The position numbers and the translations under genes are program-made. A model generated the notes under the pieces. That model saw only the letters and a list, made by a program, of their open reading frames with translations, was not told the DNA's origin and did not search any database. Positions 43,474 through 52,293 of a stretch of 64,000 nucleotides of DNA are shown here, piece after piece. This stretch comes from Actinotalea lenta (lineage in GTDB: Bacteria; Actinomycetota; Actinomycetes; Actinomycetales; Cellulomonadaceae): assembly GCF_030586465.1 (NCBI RefSeq), contig NZ_JAUQYP010000002.1, positions 128,279 through 192,278 on the forward strand, in the 5' to 3' direction. The first letter of the stretch is position 1. Each line of letters begins with the position of its first letter.

Positions 43474-44859
43474 GTGGCCCCGACGACGATCGCCGCGAGC
43501 GAGCTCAGCCGCCTCCTGGGGGCGTGGGCCACGGGGGATGGCACACTCTCGCGCGATCTCGCCGCGTCGCTCGTCGAGCTGATCCGTGCGGGCCTGATCC
43601 CGCCTGGAGCGGGGTTGCCCGCCCAGCGTGCGCTGGCTGGCGCTCTGACCGTCTCGCGGGGCACCGTCACCGCCGCGTACGAGGCGCTCGCCGCCGAGGG
43701 GTATCTGGCGACCGACCGGGGGTCGGGCTCGCGCGTGCGCTCGGCGCACCACTGGTTGCACCGCGAGCTCAGCGGGCGGTTCTTCTCCTTCACGAACGCC
43801 CCGGGCGACGTCGTCGACCTGTCCACCGGGGCGCTGCCGGCCTCGCCGGTCACCTACGACGTGCTGGCCAGGCCGGTCACCGACCGGATCGGCAGCTATC
43901 TGGTGACCGACGGCTACTTCCCCGCCGGGCTGCCCGCGTTGCGCCAGGCGATCGCCGACCGGTTCACCGCGGACGGCACGCCGACCTCACCAGAGGAGAT
44001 CCTGGTGACCTCCGGTGCGCAGGAGGCCACCTGGCTCGCGATCACCGGCTTGGCAGGTCCTGGAGACCTGGTGCTGACCGAGGAGCCCACGTACCGGGGG
44101 GCGCTGGAGGCCCTGCGGGGTGCCGGCGCGCGCGTCGAGGGCATGCCCATGGTCGACGGCGGGCTGGACCCCACCCGGGTGCGACGGGCCGCCGCACGGA
44201 GCCCGGAGCTGCTGTACTGCCAGACGTCGATCCACAACCCCACCGGGCAGACGATGACCGCGGCGGCGCGCCACGCCCTGGCCGACGTCATCAACAGCAC
44301 CGGCCTGGCAACCATCGAGGACGCATGCTCGGCCGACCTCACGCTCGCGGGGCACGGCGCCGCACCGACCTTGGCACGCCTGGTGGACCCCGCGCTCCTG
44401 GTCACGATCGGCAGCGCGTCCAAGCTGTTCTGGGGCGGCATCCGGATCGGCTGGATCCGGGCCGCCCCCGAGCGGATCCACGGGCTGGTCGAGCTGCGCA
44501 AGCCCGTCGACCTCGCCACCTCGGTCGTGGACCAGCTGCTCGCCGTGGACCTCATCGGGCACACCGAGGTCGCTCGGCACCAGCGGCGCGCGATGCTCAC
44601 CGAGGCCCTCGCCGGCGCGACCGCCACGCTCCACGAGGTGGCGCCCGACTGGACCTGGGAGCCGATCGCGGGTGGGTCGGGGCTGTGGGTGGACACCGGC
44701 GACGACGCGGTCGCTCTGGTCGAACGCGCCAAGCGCGCGGGCGTCAAGCTCGTGGCCGGCCCGGGGTTCTCCACCTACGGCGGCTACGGCGACCACCTGC
44801 GCCTGCCGGTCTGGCACGACCCGGACGTGCTGCGCACGGCCCTGGCGTCCGTGGTGTGA
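43474..44859 (+). CDS. MocR-type GntR/aminotransferase regulator
   Basis: A 461-residue PLP-dependent regulator. An N-terminal GntR winged helix (about 20-90: GAGLPAQRALAGALTVSRGT then VTAAYEALAAEGYLAT) is joined to a class I aminotransferase fold. The PLP-binding Lys is in TIGSASKLFWGGIRIGW, with the ring-binding Asp in TIEDACSADL. It probably senses an amino compound through PLP and regulates the divergent Tm-1-like/PEP-hydrolase operon; start codons are 144 bp apart. GTG start. Normal length, all key residues present. Confidence 0.9.
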   Translation: MAPTTIAASELSRLLGAWATGDGTLSRDLAASLVELIRAGLIPPGAGLPAQRALAGALTVSRGTVTAAYEALAAEGYLATDRGSGSRVRSAHHWLHRELSGRFFSFTNAPGDVVDLSTGALPASPVTYDVLARPVTDRIGSYLVTDGYFPAGLPALRQAIADRFTADGTPTSPEEILVTSGAQEATWLAITGLAGPGDLVLTEEPTYRGALEALRGAGARVEGMPMVDGGLDPTRVRRAAARSPELLYCQTSIHNPTGQTMTAAARHALADVINSTGLATIEDACSADLTLAGHGAAPTLARLVDPALLVTIGSASKLFWGGIRIGWIRAAPERIHGLVELRKPVDLATSVVDQLLAVDLIGHTEVARHQRRAMLTEALAGATATLHEVAPDWTWEPIAGGSGLWVDTGDDAVALVERAKRAGVKLVAGPGFSTYGGYGDHLRLPVWHDPDVLRTALASVV

Positions 44860-44941
44860 GCACGCCGAACGGCACGTGCGCGGCACGCCGGTACCCGGGG
44901 CGCAGCGGGGTCGCAAGCCCGAGGGCGTAGCGTCACGGGTC

Positions 44942-46936
44942 GTGACTCCTGACGACCTTCCTCTGCTGCGCACCCCTGGTACCCCGGCCATCTCCCCCGA
45001 CGGCAGGAGCGTCGTCGCCTCGGTGATCCGCCCCGACCTCGAGTCCGACGAGTACGTCGGCCACCTGTGGCGGGTCCCGACCGACGGCTCTGCCCCGCCG
45101 CACGCGTTCACCCGCGGACACCGCGACACGGCACCGGTCTGGTCGCCTGACGGGCGGTGGGTGGCCTTCCTGCGCGCCGAGCCCAAGGGCCGCCCCCAGC
45201 TGTGCGTGGTGGATGCCGACGGCGGCGAGCCCGTGCGCCTCACCGACGCGCCGCTCGGCGTGAGCGAGGCCGCGTGGTCCCCGGACTCGCGCCGCCTGGT
45301 CTACGTCGCCCGCGTGCCGGACGAGGGTCGCTACGTCGCCGACGGGGACCCGTCCGCCGAGGCTCCGCGCCTGATCACCGAGTACCAGTACCGGCACGAC
45401 GGCGTCGGCTTCACCCGCGACCGCCGCAACCACCTGTTCCTGGTCGAGCTGCCCGGCGCGCCCGACCAGCGGGACGCCGTACCGCCCGCACCGCCCGAGC
45501 CGCGCCGGCTCACGTCCGGCGACGTGGACGTCACGGGCGCCCGGTGGATGCCGGACGGGACCCGGCTGGTCGCGGTGGCCGCCGTGCACGCCGGTCGCGA
45601 GGACGACCTGCGCAGCGACGCCGTGCTGGTCGACGTCGCGACGGGCGAGCTGCGGCCGCTCACCGACGCCGGGTCCGGCTCGACGCTCGGCGTGGTGACG
45701 GTCGCCCCGGGCGCCGACGGCAGCGTGTGGCTCCTGGCGCAGGACCTCGGTGCGACGGGGCGGGCCTTCGTCGCGGCGCAGACCGCGCTGTACCGGCTGG
45801 ACCCCGCCGACGGGTCCGAGGACGGCGGGCCGCGGCGGTTCACCGATCCGGAGGACATGGACCTGCTGCCCGGCGTCCTGGTGCCCGCCGGCGACCAGGT
45901 GCTGGTGGCCGACCAGCGCCGCGGGGACGTGCTGCTGCTCGCCGTGCCCGCTGCCGGCGGACCGCCCCGGGTGCTGGTCGACGGGCCGGCCGTGCTGCGC
46001 GGAGCGGACGCCGCGGGCGGCACCGTCGTGGCCGCCGTGGCCGACCCGACGTCGTCCGGCGAGCTCGTGGCGCTCGACGCCGACGGGCGCCGCACGCTGA
46101 CCGCGTGGTCGGACCCGGTCCGGCCGACGGTGCGGGTGCCGCGTGAGCTGGTCGCGGCCGCCCCCGACGGCTACCCGGTGCACGGCTGGCTGACGCTGCC
46201 CGACGCCGAGCGGCACGGTCCCGGCCCCTACCCGACCGTGCTCATGATCCACGGCGGGCCGTTCGCGCAGTACGCCACGGGCCTGTTCGACGAGGTCCAG
46301 GTGCTGGCCGGGGCCGGGTACGCCGTGGTGCACGGGAACCCGCGCGGGTCCGCCGGCTACGGCGCCGAGCACGGACGGGCCATCCACGGCGCGTTCGGCA
46401 CCGTCGACACCGACGACGTGCTCGCACTGCTGGACGCCGCGCTCGCCGACCCGGCGCTGGACGCGGACCGGGTGGGCGTCATGGGCGGCTCCTACGGCGG
46501 GTACCTCACGGCGTGGCTCACCACGAGGACCCACCGGTTCGCCGGGGCGATCGTGGAACGTGGCTTCCTCGACCCCGTGAGCTTCGTGGGGTCCAGCGAC
46601 ATCGGGTGGTTCTTCGGGCTGGAGTACCTGGGGGACCAGGCGACGGAGCACGGCGCCGCGTCGGTGGCCGCGCAGTCCCCGATGGCGCACGTCGGTCAGG
46701 TGCGCACCCCCACGCTGGTGATCCACTCCGAGCAGGACTGGCGGTGCCCGGTCGAGCAGGGACAGCGCTGGTTCGTCGAGCTCAAGCGGCGCGGCGTGCC
46801 GGTCGAGCTGCTGCTGTTCCCCGGTGAGGGGCACGAGCTGAGCCGGTCCGGCCGCCCGAGCCACCGCAAGGCCCGGTTCGAGCACGTGCTGCGCTGGTGG
46901 TCGGCCCGGCTCGCGGAGCCCGCGGTCACGCCGTGA
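44942..46936 (+). CDS. S9-family prolyl oligopeptidase
   Basis: A 664-residue serine peptidase. An N-terminal seven-bladed beta-propeller (about 1-390, with repeats such as ISPDGRSVVASV and VWSPDGRWVAFLR) guards a C-terminal alpha/beta-hydrolase domain. The triad is visible: Ser in GGSYGGYLTAWL (about 519), Asp in SEQDWRCPVEQG and His in GEGHELS. There is no signal peptide, so it acts on small peptides in the cytoplasm. GTG 44942 lies 8 nt after a -10-like TAGCGT, suggesting a leaderless message. Its stop overlaps the GTG of the response regulator (GTGA). Confidence 0.92.
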   Translation: MTPDDLPLLRTPGTPAISPDGRSVVASVIRPDLESDEYVGHLWRVPTDGSAPPHAFTRGHRDTAPVWSPDGRWVAFLRAEPKGRPQLCVVDADGGEPVRLTDAPLGVSEAAWSPDSRRLVYVARVPDEGRYVADGDPSAEAPRLITEYQYRHDGVGFTRDRRNHLFLVELPGAPDQRDAVPPAPPEPRRLTSGDVDVTGARWMPDGTRLVAVAAVHAGREDDLRSDAVLVDVATGELRPLTDAGSGSTLGVVTVAPGADGSVWLLAQDLGATGRAFVAAQTALYRLDPADGSEDGGPRRFTDPEDMDLLPGVLVPAGDQVLVADQRRGDVLLLAVPAAGGPPRVLVDGPAVLRGADAAGGTVVAAVADPTSSGELVALDADGRRTLTAWSDPVRPTVRVPRELVAAAPDGYPVHGWLTLPDAERHGPGPYPTVLMIHGGPFAQYATGLFDEVQVLAGAGYAVVHGNPRGSAGYGAEHGRAIHGAFGTVDTDDVLALLDAALADPALDADRVGVMGGSYGGYLTAWLTTRTHRFAGAIVERGFLDPVSFVGSSDIGWFFGLEYLGDQATEHGAASVAAQSPMAHVGQVRTPTLVIHSEQDWRCPVEQGQRWFVELKRRGVPVELLLFPGEGHELSRSGRPSHRKARFEHVLRWWSARLAEPAVTP

Positions 46937-47634
46937 AGGTGCTGCTCCTGGAGGACGATGCCGAGCTCGCGCCCGAGGTGGTCGCCGGGCTGCGCCGGAA
47001 CGGCTTCGTGGTCGATCACGTGACCACGTGCGCCGACACCGACCTGCAGGTCGCGGTGACGCACTACGACTGCCTCGTCCTGGACCGCCGGGTGCCCGAC
47101 GGGGACGCACTGGACTGGTTGGCGGCGGCGCGGGCGGACGGTCTGCGGGTACCGGCGCTCATGCTCACCGCTCGTGCAGAGGTGGGTGACCGGGTGGACG
47201 GGTTCGAGCGCGGCGCCGACGACTACCTGGTCAAGCCGTTCGCGTTCCCCGAGCTCGTGGTGCGGGTGCGCGCCCTGGCGCAGCGGACACCGGGCGCGCG
47301 TCCGCGGCTGCTGACCGCGGGCGGCCTGACCCTCGACGTTCCGCGCCATCGGGTCACCCTCGACGGGGTGCTGCTCACCCTGACCGCCAAGGAGTTCGCG
47401 GTGCTCGAGGTGCTCATGGAACACGCGGGAGAGGTGGTGACCCGCGCCGAGCTCGTCGAGCGGTGCTGGGACGAGATGAGCGAGCCGTCCTCCAACGTCG
47501 TGGACGTGCTCATGGGGCAGCTGCGCCGCCGGCTCGGCGTGCCCGGCCTCATCGAGACAGTGCGTGGGGTGGGCTACCGCCTCGGGACGGACGGTGACCA
47601 GGACGGCGACCGGGACGGCGCAGGGACGCGGTGA
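46933..47634 (+). CDS. OmpR/PhoB-type response regulator
   Basis: A 233-residue regulator. The receiver domain has acidic residues in LLLEDDAE (7-9), phospho-acceptor Asp51 (CLVLDRRVPDGD) and Lys in YLVKPFAFPE. The C-terminal winged helix shows LTAKEFAVLEVLMEHAGEVV and the usual ending TVRGVGYRLG. The start GTG overlaps the peptidase stop and the end overlaps the kinase GTG, so all three proteins are translationally coupled. The Asp/Gly tail (DGDQDGDRDG) is a short extra. Confidence 0.94.
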   Translation: MKVLLLEDDAELAPEVVAGLRRNGFVVDHVTTCADTDLQVAVTHYDCLVLDRRVPDGDALDWLAAARADGLRVPALMLTARAEVGDRVDGFERGADDYLVKPFAFPELVVRVRALAQRTPGARPRLLTAGGLTLDVPRHRVTLDGVLLTLTAKEFAVLEVLMEHAGEVVTRAELVERCWDEMSEPSSNVVDVLMGQLRRRLGVPGLIETVRGVGYRLGTDGDQDGDRDGAGTR

Positions 47635-48848
47635 GCCCGGCGCTGCGCCGCATCCGGGTGATCCGATGGACCACCACCGGGGTGTTCGCCATCACCACCG
47701 CCGCCTGCCTGACGGTGCTCGTGGTTCTCGCGCTGCGGGTGGACTCGACCTCCCGGCTCCGGTCCCTGACCGACGGGTTGGCCAACCAGGCGAGCATCCT
47801 CGGTGAGGTCATCACGTACACCGACGGGTCGCTCGACCTGTCCCGCCTGCAGCAGACCCAGGACCTGCGCATCGCCCCCGTCGTCGGAGTGGTCACCTCG
47901 GACGCCATCGCGTACGCCGCACCGGACCAGTCCGCGCTCCCGGCCGACGCCGAGCTGCGCCGCGTGCTCCGGCAGGTCACGGACAGCCCCGGCGTGACCT
48001 CGTTCACGGCCCCCCAGGCGTCCGGCGCCGAGCTGCACTGGGCCGCGGCTCCGGTGATCGGGGTGAGCCCGCAGGGCGTCGGCGTGCAGGGGGCCGTGCT
48101 GGTCGGAGGTCCGGTGCCGGGTGCGGCCGAGCACGCCAGGCTGGCACTCGCCCTCGCCCTGACGGCCGTGGCGCTCGTGGCGCTCGCCGCCGCGCTCGGG
48201 CACGTGATCTCCGGCTTCGCGATGCGCCCGGCGGTCCGGGGCCTCGCGGACCAGGAACGCTTCCTGGTGGAGGCCTCGCACGAGCTGCGCACCCCGCTCG
48301 CGGTGCTCGCGGTGCAGCTCGACGAGGCGCGCGCCGGTGGCGAGGATGCGCTGGGCCGAGCGCGCCGGCAGGTCGACCGGCTCGCGGCGATCACGTCCGC
48401 GCTGCTGCTGCGCGCCCGCGCGAGTGCGGGCACCACGCGGGTGACCCGCGAGCCGCTCCGGCTCGACCAGCTGGTCGAGTCCGTGCTGGGCGAGGCCGTG
48501 CCCGAGGCACTCGCCGACGGCCGGGTCGTGCTGGACGCACCCCCCGTCGTGGTCGAGGCGAACCCGGAGCTGGTGTCCCACGCGGTCCGCAACCTCGTGG
48601 ACAACGCGCTGCGGCACGGCGCGCCACCCGTCACCGTCGCCCTCCGGCCAGGCGAGATCGAGGTGAGCGACACGGGCCCGGGCATCCCCGTCGCACAGCG
48701 CCGTCGGATGCAGCGCCCCGGCGTCGGCCGCGGCGAGGGTACCGGCACCGGTCTGGCGATCGTCGCCTGGGTCGCGCGCGTGCACGGCGGGCGGCTGGTG
48801 CTCGACAGTGCACCCGGCGGCGGTCTGCGGGCCGTGCTGCGCTGGTGA
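47631..48848 (+). CDS. Sensor histidine kinase
   Basis: A 405-residue membrane kinase. Two membrane helices (about 14-36 and 170-195) enclose a 130-residue outer sensor domain. HisKA follows, with phospho-acceptor His217 in EASHELRTPLAVL, then HATPase with N-box NLVDNALRHG, DTGPGIP and GTGTGLAIV. A HAMP domain is not evident between helix 2 and HisKA. It should phosphorylate the OmpR-type regulator. The stimulus is unknown; coupling to a peptidase hints at peptides or amino acids (inference). Confidence 0.93.
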   Translation: MSPALRRIRVIRWTTTGVFAITTAACLTVLVVLALRVDSTSRLRSLTDGLANQASILGEVITYTDGSLDLSRLQQTQDLRIAPVVGVVTSDAIAYAAPDQSALPADAELRRVLRQVTDSPGVTSFTAPQASGAELHWAAAPVIGVSPQGVGVQGAVLVGGPVPGAAEHARLALALALTAVALVALAAALGHVISGFAMRPAVRGLADQERFLVEASHELRTPLAVLAVQLDEARAGGEDALGRARRQVDRLAAITSALLLRARASAGTTRVTREPLRLDQLVESVLGEAVPEALADGRVVLDAPPVVVEANPELVSHAVRNLVDNALRHGAPPVTVALRPGEIEVSDTGPGIPVAQRRRMQRPGVGRGEGTGTGLAIVAWVARVHGGRLVLDSAPGGGLRAVLRW

Positions 48849-48907
48849 ACCGGGCTCGCACAGCCGCTTCATCGTCCGCTCATGGGACCAGCGCCACACT
48901 CGTCGGC

Positions 48908-49591
48908 ATGAGAACACCGCACCGCCTCCGCTGGCTCGCGGGATCGGCGGCGGCTCTGAGCCTCGTCCTGGCGGGGTGCTCGGCCGGATCCGGGTCCCCG
49001 GCTTCCCCGAGCAGCTCGAACCCGCCGGCGTCGAGCAGCGCCTCGTCGACGCCCACGTCGCCGACCACCGCCTCGCCGACCACGTCGCCGACGCCCACCG
49101 CTGCGCCTACCGCTGTACCCAGCGGGAGCCCGTCCTCGTCACCGACCTCGATGCGGTCCACCCGGTGCGCGTCGGCGCACCTGACGGCGTCGCTCGCGCC
49201 CGGCGGAGGGGGCGCGGCCGGCAGCGCGCTGCCCTACCTGGTCCTGACGAACACCGGGAGCACCCGCTGCACGCTCCAGGGCTGGCCGGGGGTGTCCTTC
49301 GTCGGCGAGGGCGACGGGACGCAGCTCGGCGCGGCCGGAGACTTCGACAGGTCGAGCCCGCACGGGGCCGTCACGCTGGAGCCGGGCGGCTCCGCGCACG
49401 CACCGCTGCGGATCGCCCAGGCCAGGAACTACCCGACGGCCGACTGCCACCCGGAGGCCGCCGACGGTCTGCGGGTCTACCCGCCGGGTGAGACCCATGC
49501 GCTGTTCGTCGCGTCCGGCGACTTCACGGCGTGCCGCAGCGACTCCGTGCCCCTCATCACGGTGCAGGCGCTGCTCCCCGGCGCCTCCTGA
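48908..49591 (+). CDS. DUF4232 lipoprotein
   Basis: A 227-residue predicted lipoprotein. The signal peptide ends in the lipobox LVLAGCSAG (Cys about 23). A Ser/Thr/Pro-rich spacer of about 60 residues follows, then a DUF4232 domain (about 90-225: LTASLAPGGGGAAGSALPYL then VLTNTGSTRCTLQGWPGVSF). The four cysteines of the domain could form two disulfides. Function unknown; such proteins sit on the outer face of actinobacterial membranes. It lies 59 nt after the sensor kinase and could be its target or partner. An upstream in-frame start at 48845 is rejected because it would bury the signal peptide. Confidence 0.88.
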   Translation: MRTPHRLRWLAGSAAALSLVLAGCSAGSGSPASPSSSNPPASSSASSTPTSPTTASPTTSPTPTAAPTAVPSGSPSSSPTSMRSTRCASAHLTASLAPGGGGAAGSALPYLVLTNTGSTRCTLQGWPGVSFVGEGDGTQLGAAGDFDRSSPHGAVTLEPGGSAHAPLRIAQARNYPTADCHPEAADGLRVYPPGETHALFVASGDFTACRSDSVPLITVQALLPGAS

Positions 49592-49607
49592 GGCGCCCCT
49601 CGGCCGG

Positions 49608-49631
49608 TCCTGCGGGGGAGGGCCCGCAGGA
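49608..49631 (+). terminator. Hairpin after the DUF4232 gene
   Basis: TCCTGCGGG (49608-49616) pairs perfectly with CCCGCAGGA (49623-49631) around a 6-nt loop, 17 nt after the stop. Confidence 0.75.
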
Positions 49632-49656
49632 TCGACGGCGGCGGCGAGCCGTCGGA

Positions 49657-49689
49657 CGCAGGCCCGGACCGTGACGGTCCGGGCCTGCG
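49657..49689. terminator. Long palindromic hairpin before the MFS gene
   Basis: Perfect 16-bp arms around a single central base (CGCAGGCCCGGACCGT and its complement). A second hairpin after 49608-49631; the tandem arrangement suggests a strong terminator, although a regulator site cannot be excluded. Confidence 0.7.
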
Positions 49690-49735
49690 CACGCCACTAG
49701 GCTCGTGCGGTGCCGGGCGCCCGAAGGAGCGGACG

Positions 49736-51082
49736 TTGACCGAACCCGAACCACCCGCGCCGGCCCGCGTCGCCAGGGGCCGGCGCACCCTGATCGACCT
49801 CGCGCCACTGCGTGAGTCCCCGGCGTTCGCGCGCATGTGGGCCGGCAACGCCGTCTCCGCCGTCGGTGCCCAGCTCACCGTCGTCGCGGTCGGGCTGCAG
49901 GTCTACGACCTGACCTCCTCGACCTTCGCGGTGTCGTTGGTAGGCCTGTCCGCCCTGGTGCCCACCGTGGTAGCGGGCCTGTACGGCGGCGTGCTGGCCG
50001 ACGTGCTGGACCGTCGCCTGCTGCTGCTGGCTGCGGCGATCGTCGCCTGGCTGTCCACGGCAAGCATCGCCGCGCTCGCCTGGGCGGGCCGGGAGACGGT
50101 GCTGAGCCTGTACGTGCTCACGGCCCTGAACGCAACGGCCGCCACGGTGATCGGTGCGACCCGCAACGCGGTGGTCCCGCGCCTCCTGCCGATGCGGCTG
50201 CTGCCCGCCGCGGCCGCGCTCGAGGGCCTCGTGTTCGGGCTGGCCGTCACGGTGGGGCCCGCGCTCGCGGGGGTCGTCGTCGCGGCGGCAGGCTTCGCGC
50301 CCGCGTACACCGTCGACGCGGTCCTCTTCGTCGGGGCGTTCCTGGGGATCGTGTCCCTGCCGGCCGTGCGCCCCGAGGGTGAGGTGACCCGGGCCGGGCT
50401 GCGGTCCCTGCTGGACGGCGTGCGGTTCCTCGGCACGGCCCCCAACGTGCGCGCCTCGTTCGCGGCGGACATCGCCGCGATGGTGCTGGGTCAGCCGCGC
50501 GTGCTCTTCCCGGCGGCCGGTGCCGTCGTGCTGGGCGGCGGTGCGGTGACGGTCGGCGTGCTGACGGCCGCCGGCGCGGTGGGCGCGATGCTCAGCGGGC
50601 TGCTGTCCGGGCGGTTCACCGGGATCCGGCGGCAGGGCGTCGCGATCGCACGGGCCGTGCAGGTCTACGGCGGCGCGGTCGCCGTGTTCGGGGGCGTCCT
50701 GGCGATCACGGCGCTCACCCGATCCGGGCCCGCCGCGGGCTCGGTGACCTCGGTGACCGGCGCGCACCTGCCGGCCATCACGGCGGCGGCGGTGGTCCTG
50801 GCGGTCGCGGGCGCCGCGGACAACGTCTCGGTGATCTTCCGGCAGGCGGTCCTCCAGTCCGCGGTGCCGGACGTGATGCGCGGGCGGCTGCAGGGCATCT
50901 TCATGGTGGTCGTCACAGGCGGCCCGCGCGTCGGTGACCTGTACGCCGGGGCGCTCGCCACCGCGGTCGCGCTGTGGTTCCCGCCGCTGCTGGGTGGGCT
51001 GGTGATCGTCGGCGTGCTGGCGGCCCTGCTGCGCTGGCAGCCCACCTTCCGGCACTACGACGCGCGGCACCCCGAGCCCTGA
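49736..51082 (+). CDS. MFS transporter (EntS-like)
   Basis: A 448-residue major facilitator with 10-12 membrane helices. The N-terminal FARMWAGNAVSAVGAQLTVV and loop VLADVLDRRLLLL are typical of the enterobactin-exporter-like (EntS/MFS_3) group. It probably exports a small molecule; which one is unknown. The start is TTG 49736, preceded by GAAGGAG at 6 nt. TAGGCT (49698-49703) is a possible -10. It ends 32 nt before the 2-hydroxyacid dehydrogenase gene. Confidence 0.88.
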   Translation: MTEPEPPAPARVARGRRTLIDLAPLRESPAFARMWAGNAVSAVGAQLTVVAVGLQVYDLTSSTFAVSLVGLSALVPTVVAGLYGGVLADVLDRRLLLLAAAIVAWLSTASIAALAWAGRETVLSLYVLTALNATAATVIGATRNAVVPRLLPMRLLPAAAALEGLVFGLAVTVGPALAGVVVAAAGFAPAYTVDAVLFVGAFLGIVSLPAVRPEGEVTRAGLRSLLDGVRFLGTAPNVRASFAADIAAMVLGQPRVLFPAAGAVVLGGGAVTVGVLTAAGAVGAMLSGLLSGRFTGIRRQGVAIARAVQVYGGAVAVFGGVLAITALTRSGPAAGSVTSVTGAHLPAITAAAVVLAVAGAADNVSVIFRQAVLQSAVPDVMRGRLQGIFMVVVTGGPRVGDLYAGALATAVALWFPPLLGGLVIVGVLAALLRWQPTFRHYDARHPEP

Positions 51083-51114
51083 CCGGCCCCGCCCGGACGC
51101 GGGAGGATGGCCGC

Positions 51115-52035
51115 ATGCTCACCGTCACCGTGCCCGACCAGACCCTGCGCGACCGCCTCGCCGACCTTCCGGTCGACCTGCACACCTGGGACCTGGCGTC
51201 CGCCGACGGGGCCCCGGACGGAGCTGTCGACCTGGTCGTGATGCCGTTCATGGCGCCGGCGTCGACGCTCGGGGTGCTCGACGGGCTGCCCGTGCGTGCC
51301 GTGCAGAGCCAGGCGCTCGGCTACGACCACGTGGCCGACGTGCTGGCGCCGGACGTGGCGTTCGCCAACGCCGCCGGGGTGCACGAGGCGGCGACGGCAG
51401 AGCACACCCTCGCCCTGGTCCTGGCCGCGCAGCGCGACCTGCCACGCTTCGTCGGCGAGCAGGTCACCGGCGACTGGGACCAGCGGTTCGCCCCGGGGCT
51501 CGTCGGCCGGACGGTGGTGCTCGTCGGCGTCGGCGGGGTGGGGGAGGAGATCCGCCGCCGGCTCGTGCCGTTCGACGTCGAGGTGGTCCGGGTCGCGTCG
51601 CATGCCCGCACCGACGGCCTCGGCCCGGTGCACGGCGTCGACGAGCTCGCGGACCTCGTGCCGGGCGCCGACGTCCTGGTGCTCGCGGTGCCGCTCAACG
51701 GGGGGACACGGCACCTGGCGGACGGGCGGCTGCTGGCCGCGATGCGTCCCGGCGCGCTCGTCGTGAACGTGGGGCGTGGTCCCGTGGTGGACACCGACGC
51801 GCTGCTCGCGGCGGTCCGGGACGGTCGGGTGCGCGCCGCGCTCGACGTGGTCGACCCGGAGCCGCTGCCCGCCGACCACCCGCTGCGGACCACGCCCGGC
51901 GTGCTGCTCACCCCGCACGTCGCCGGCCGCACCACGACCATGACGGACCGCGTCGTCGCCCTGCTGCGCACCCAGATCGAGCACCTGGCCGCCGGTGACC
52001 CCCTCGACCACCTGGTGGACCTCCGCCGCGCCTGA
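51115..52035 (+). CDS. D-isomer-specific 2-hydroxyacid dehydrogenase
   Basis: A 306-residue NAD-dependent dehydrogenase that interconverts a 2-oxo acid and a D-2-hydroxy acid. The dinucleotide motif is VGVGGVGEEI (about 140-150). Catalytic residues are Arg in VNVGRGPVVD, Glu in DVVDPEPLP and His in LTPHVAG. GGAGG lies 8 nt before the ATG. Substrate unknown (glyoxylate, hydroxypyruvate or others). It may share a transcript with the MFS gene. Confidence 0.92.
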   Translation: MLTVTVPDQTLRDRLADLPVDLHTWDLASADGAPDGAVDLVVMPFMAPASTLGVLDGLPVRAVQSQALGYDHVADVLAPDVAFANAAGVHEAATAEHTLALVLAAQRDLPRFVGEQVTGDWDQRFAPGLVGRTVVLVGVGGVGEEIRRRLVPFDVEVVRVASHARTDGLGPVHGVDELADLVPGADVLVLAVPLNGGTRHLADGRLLAAMRPGALVVNVGRGPVVDTDALLAAVRDGRVRAALDVVDPEPLPADHPLRTTPGVLLTPHVAGRTTTMTDRVVALLRTQIEHLAAGDPLDHLVDLRRA

Positions 52036-52075
52036 GGATCGGCGCCGCCCGGCGCACGGCCCGCGCGCGGCGGCG

Positions 52076-52264
52076 TCACGCCGGGCAGCAGGCCACGGCC
52101 GTCGCCCGCGGCAGTCCCTGGCGCGCGGCCCGTACGGGCTCGCGGCGATGGGGCGTGACCGCCGACGCGGCAGCCCTGGTTCGGGCGGCGAGCTGGTGGG
52201 CCAGGCGTTGCTCGAGCTCGCGCTCCATCTGGCGGTAGACCACGAGGTACAGGTCGGGGTACAC
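52076..52264 (-). CDS. Small protein downstream of arsM
   Basis: A 62-residue protein that I do not recognise. It starts with GTG 4 nt after a near-perfect GAGGAGG site, and the N-terminal half (MYPDLYLVVYRQMERELEQR) looks helical and charged. The C-terminus is basic and ends VACCPA with a Cys pair. It lies 29 nt after arsM on the same strand, so it is probably in the arsenic operon. The Cys pair could bind arsenite (inference). Confidence 0.55.
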   Translation of the reverse strand: MYPDLYLVVYRQMERELEQRLAHQLAARTRAAASAVTPHRREPVRAARQGLPRATAVACCPA

Positions 52265-52293
52265 GGTTCCTCCTCGGTTGGTGTCGTGACGTG

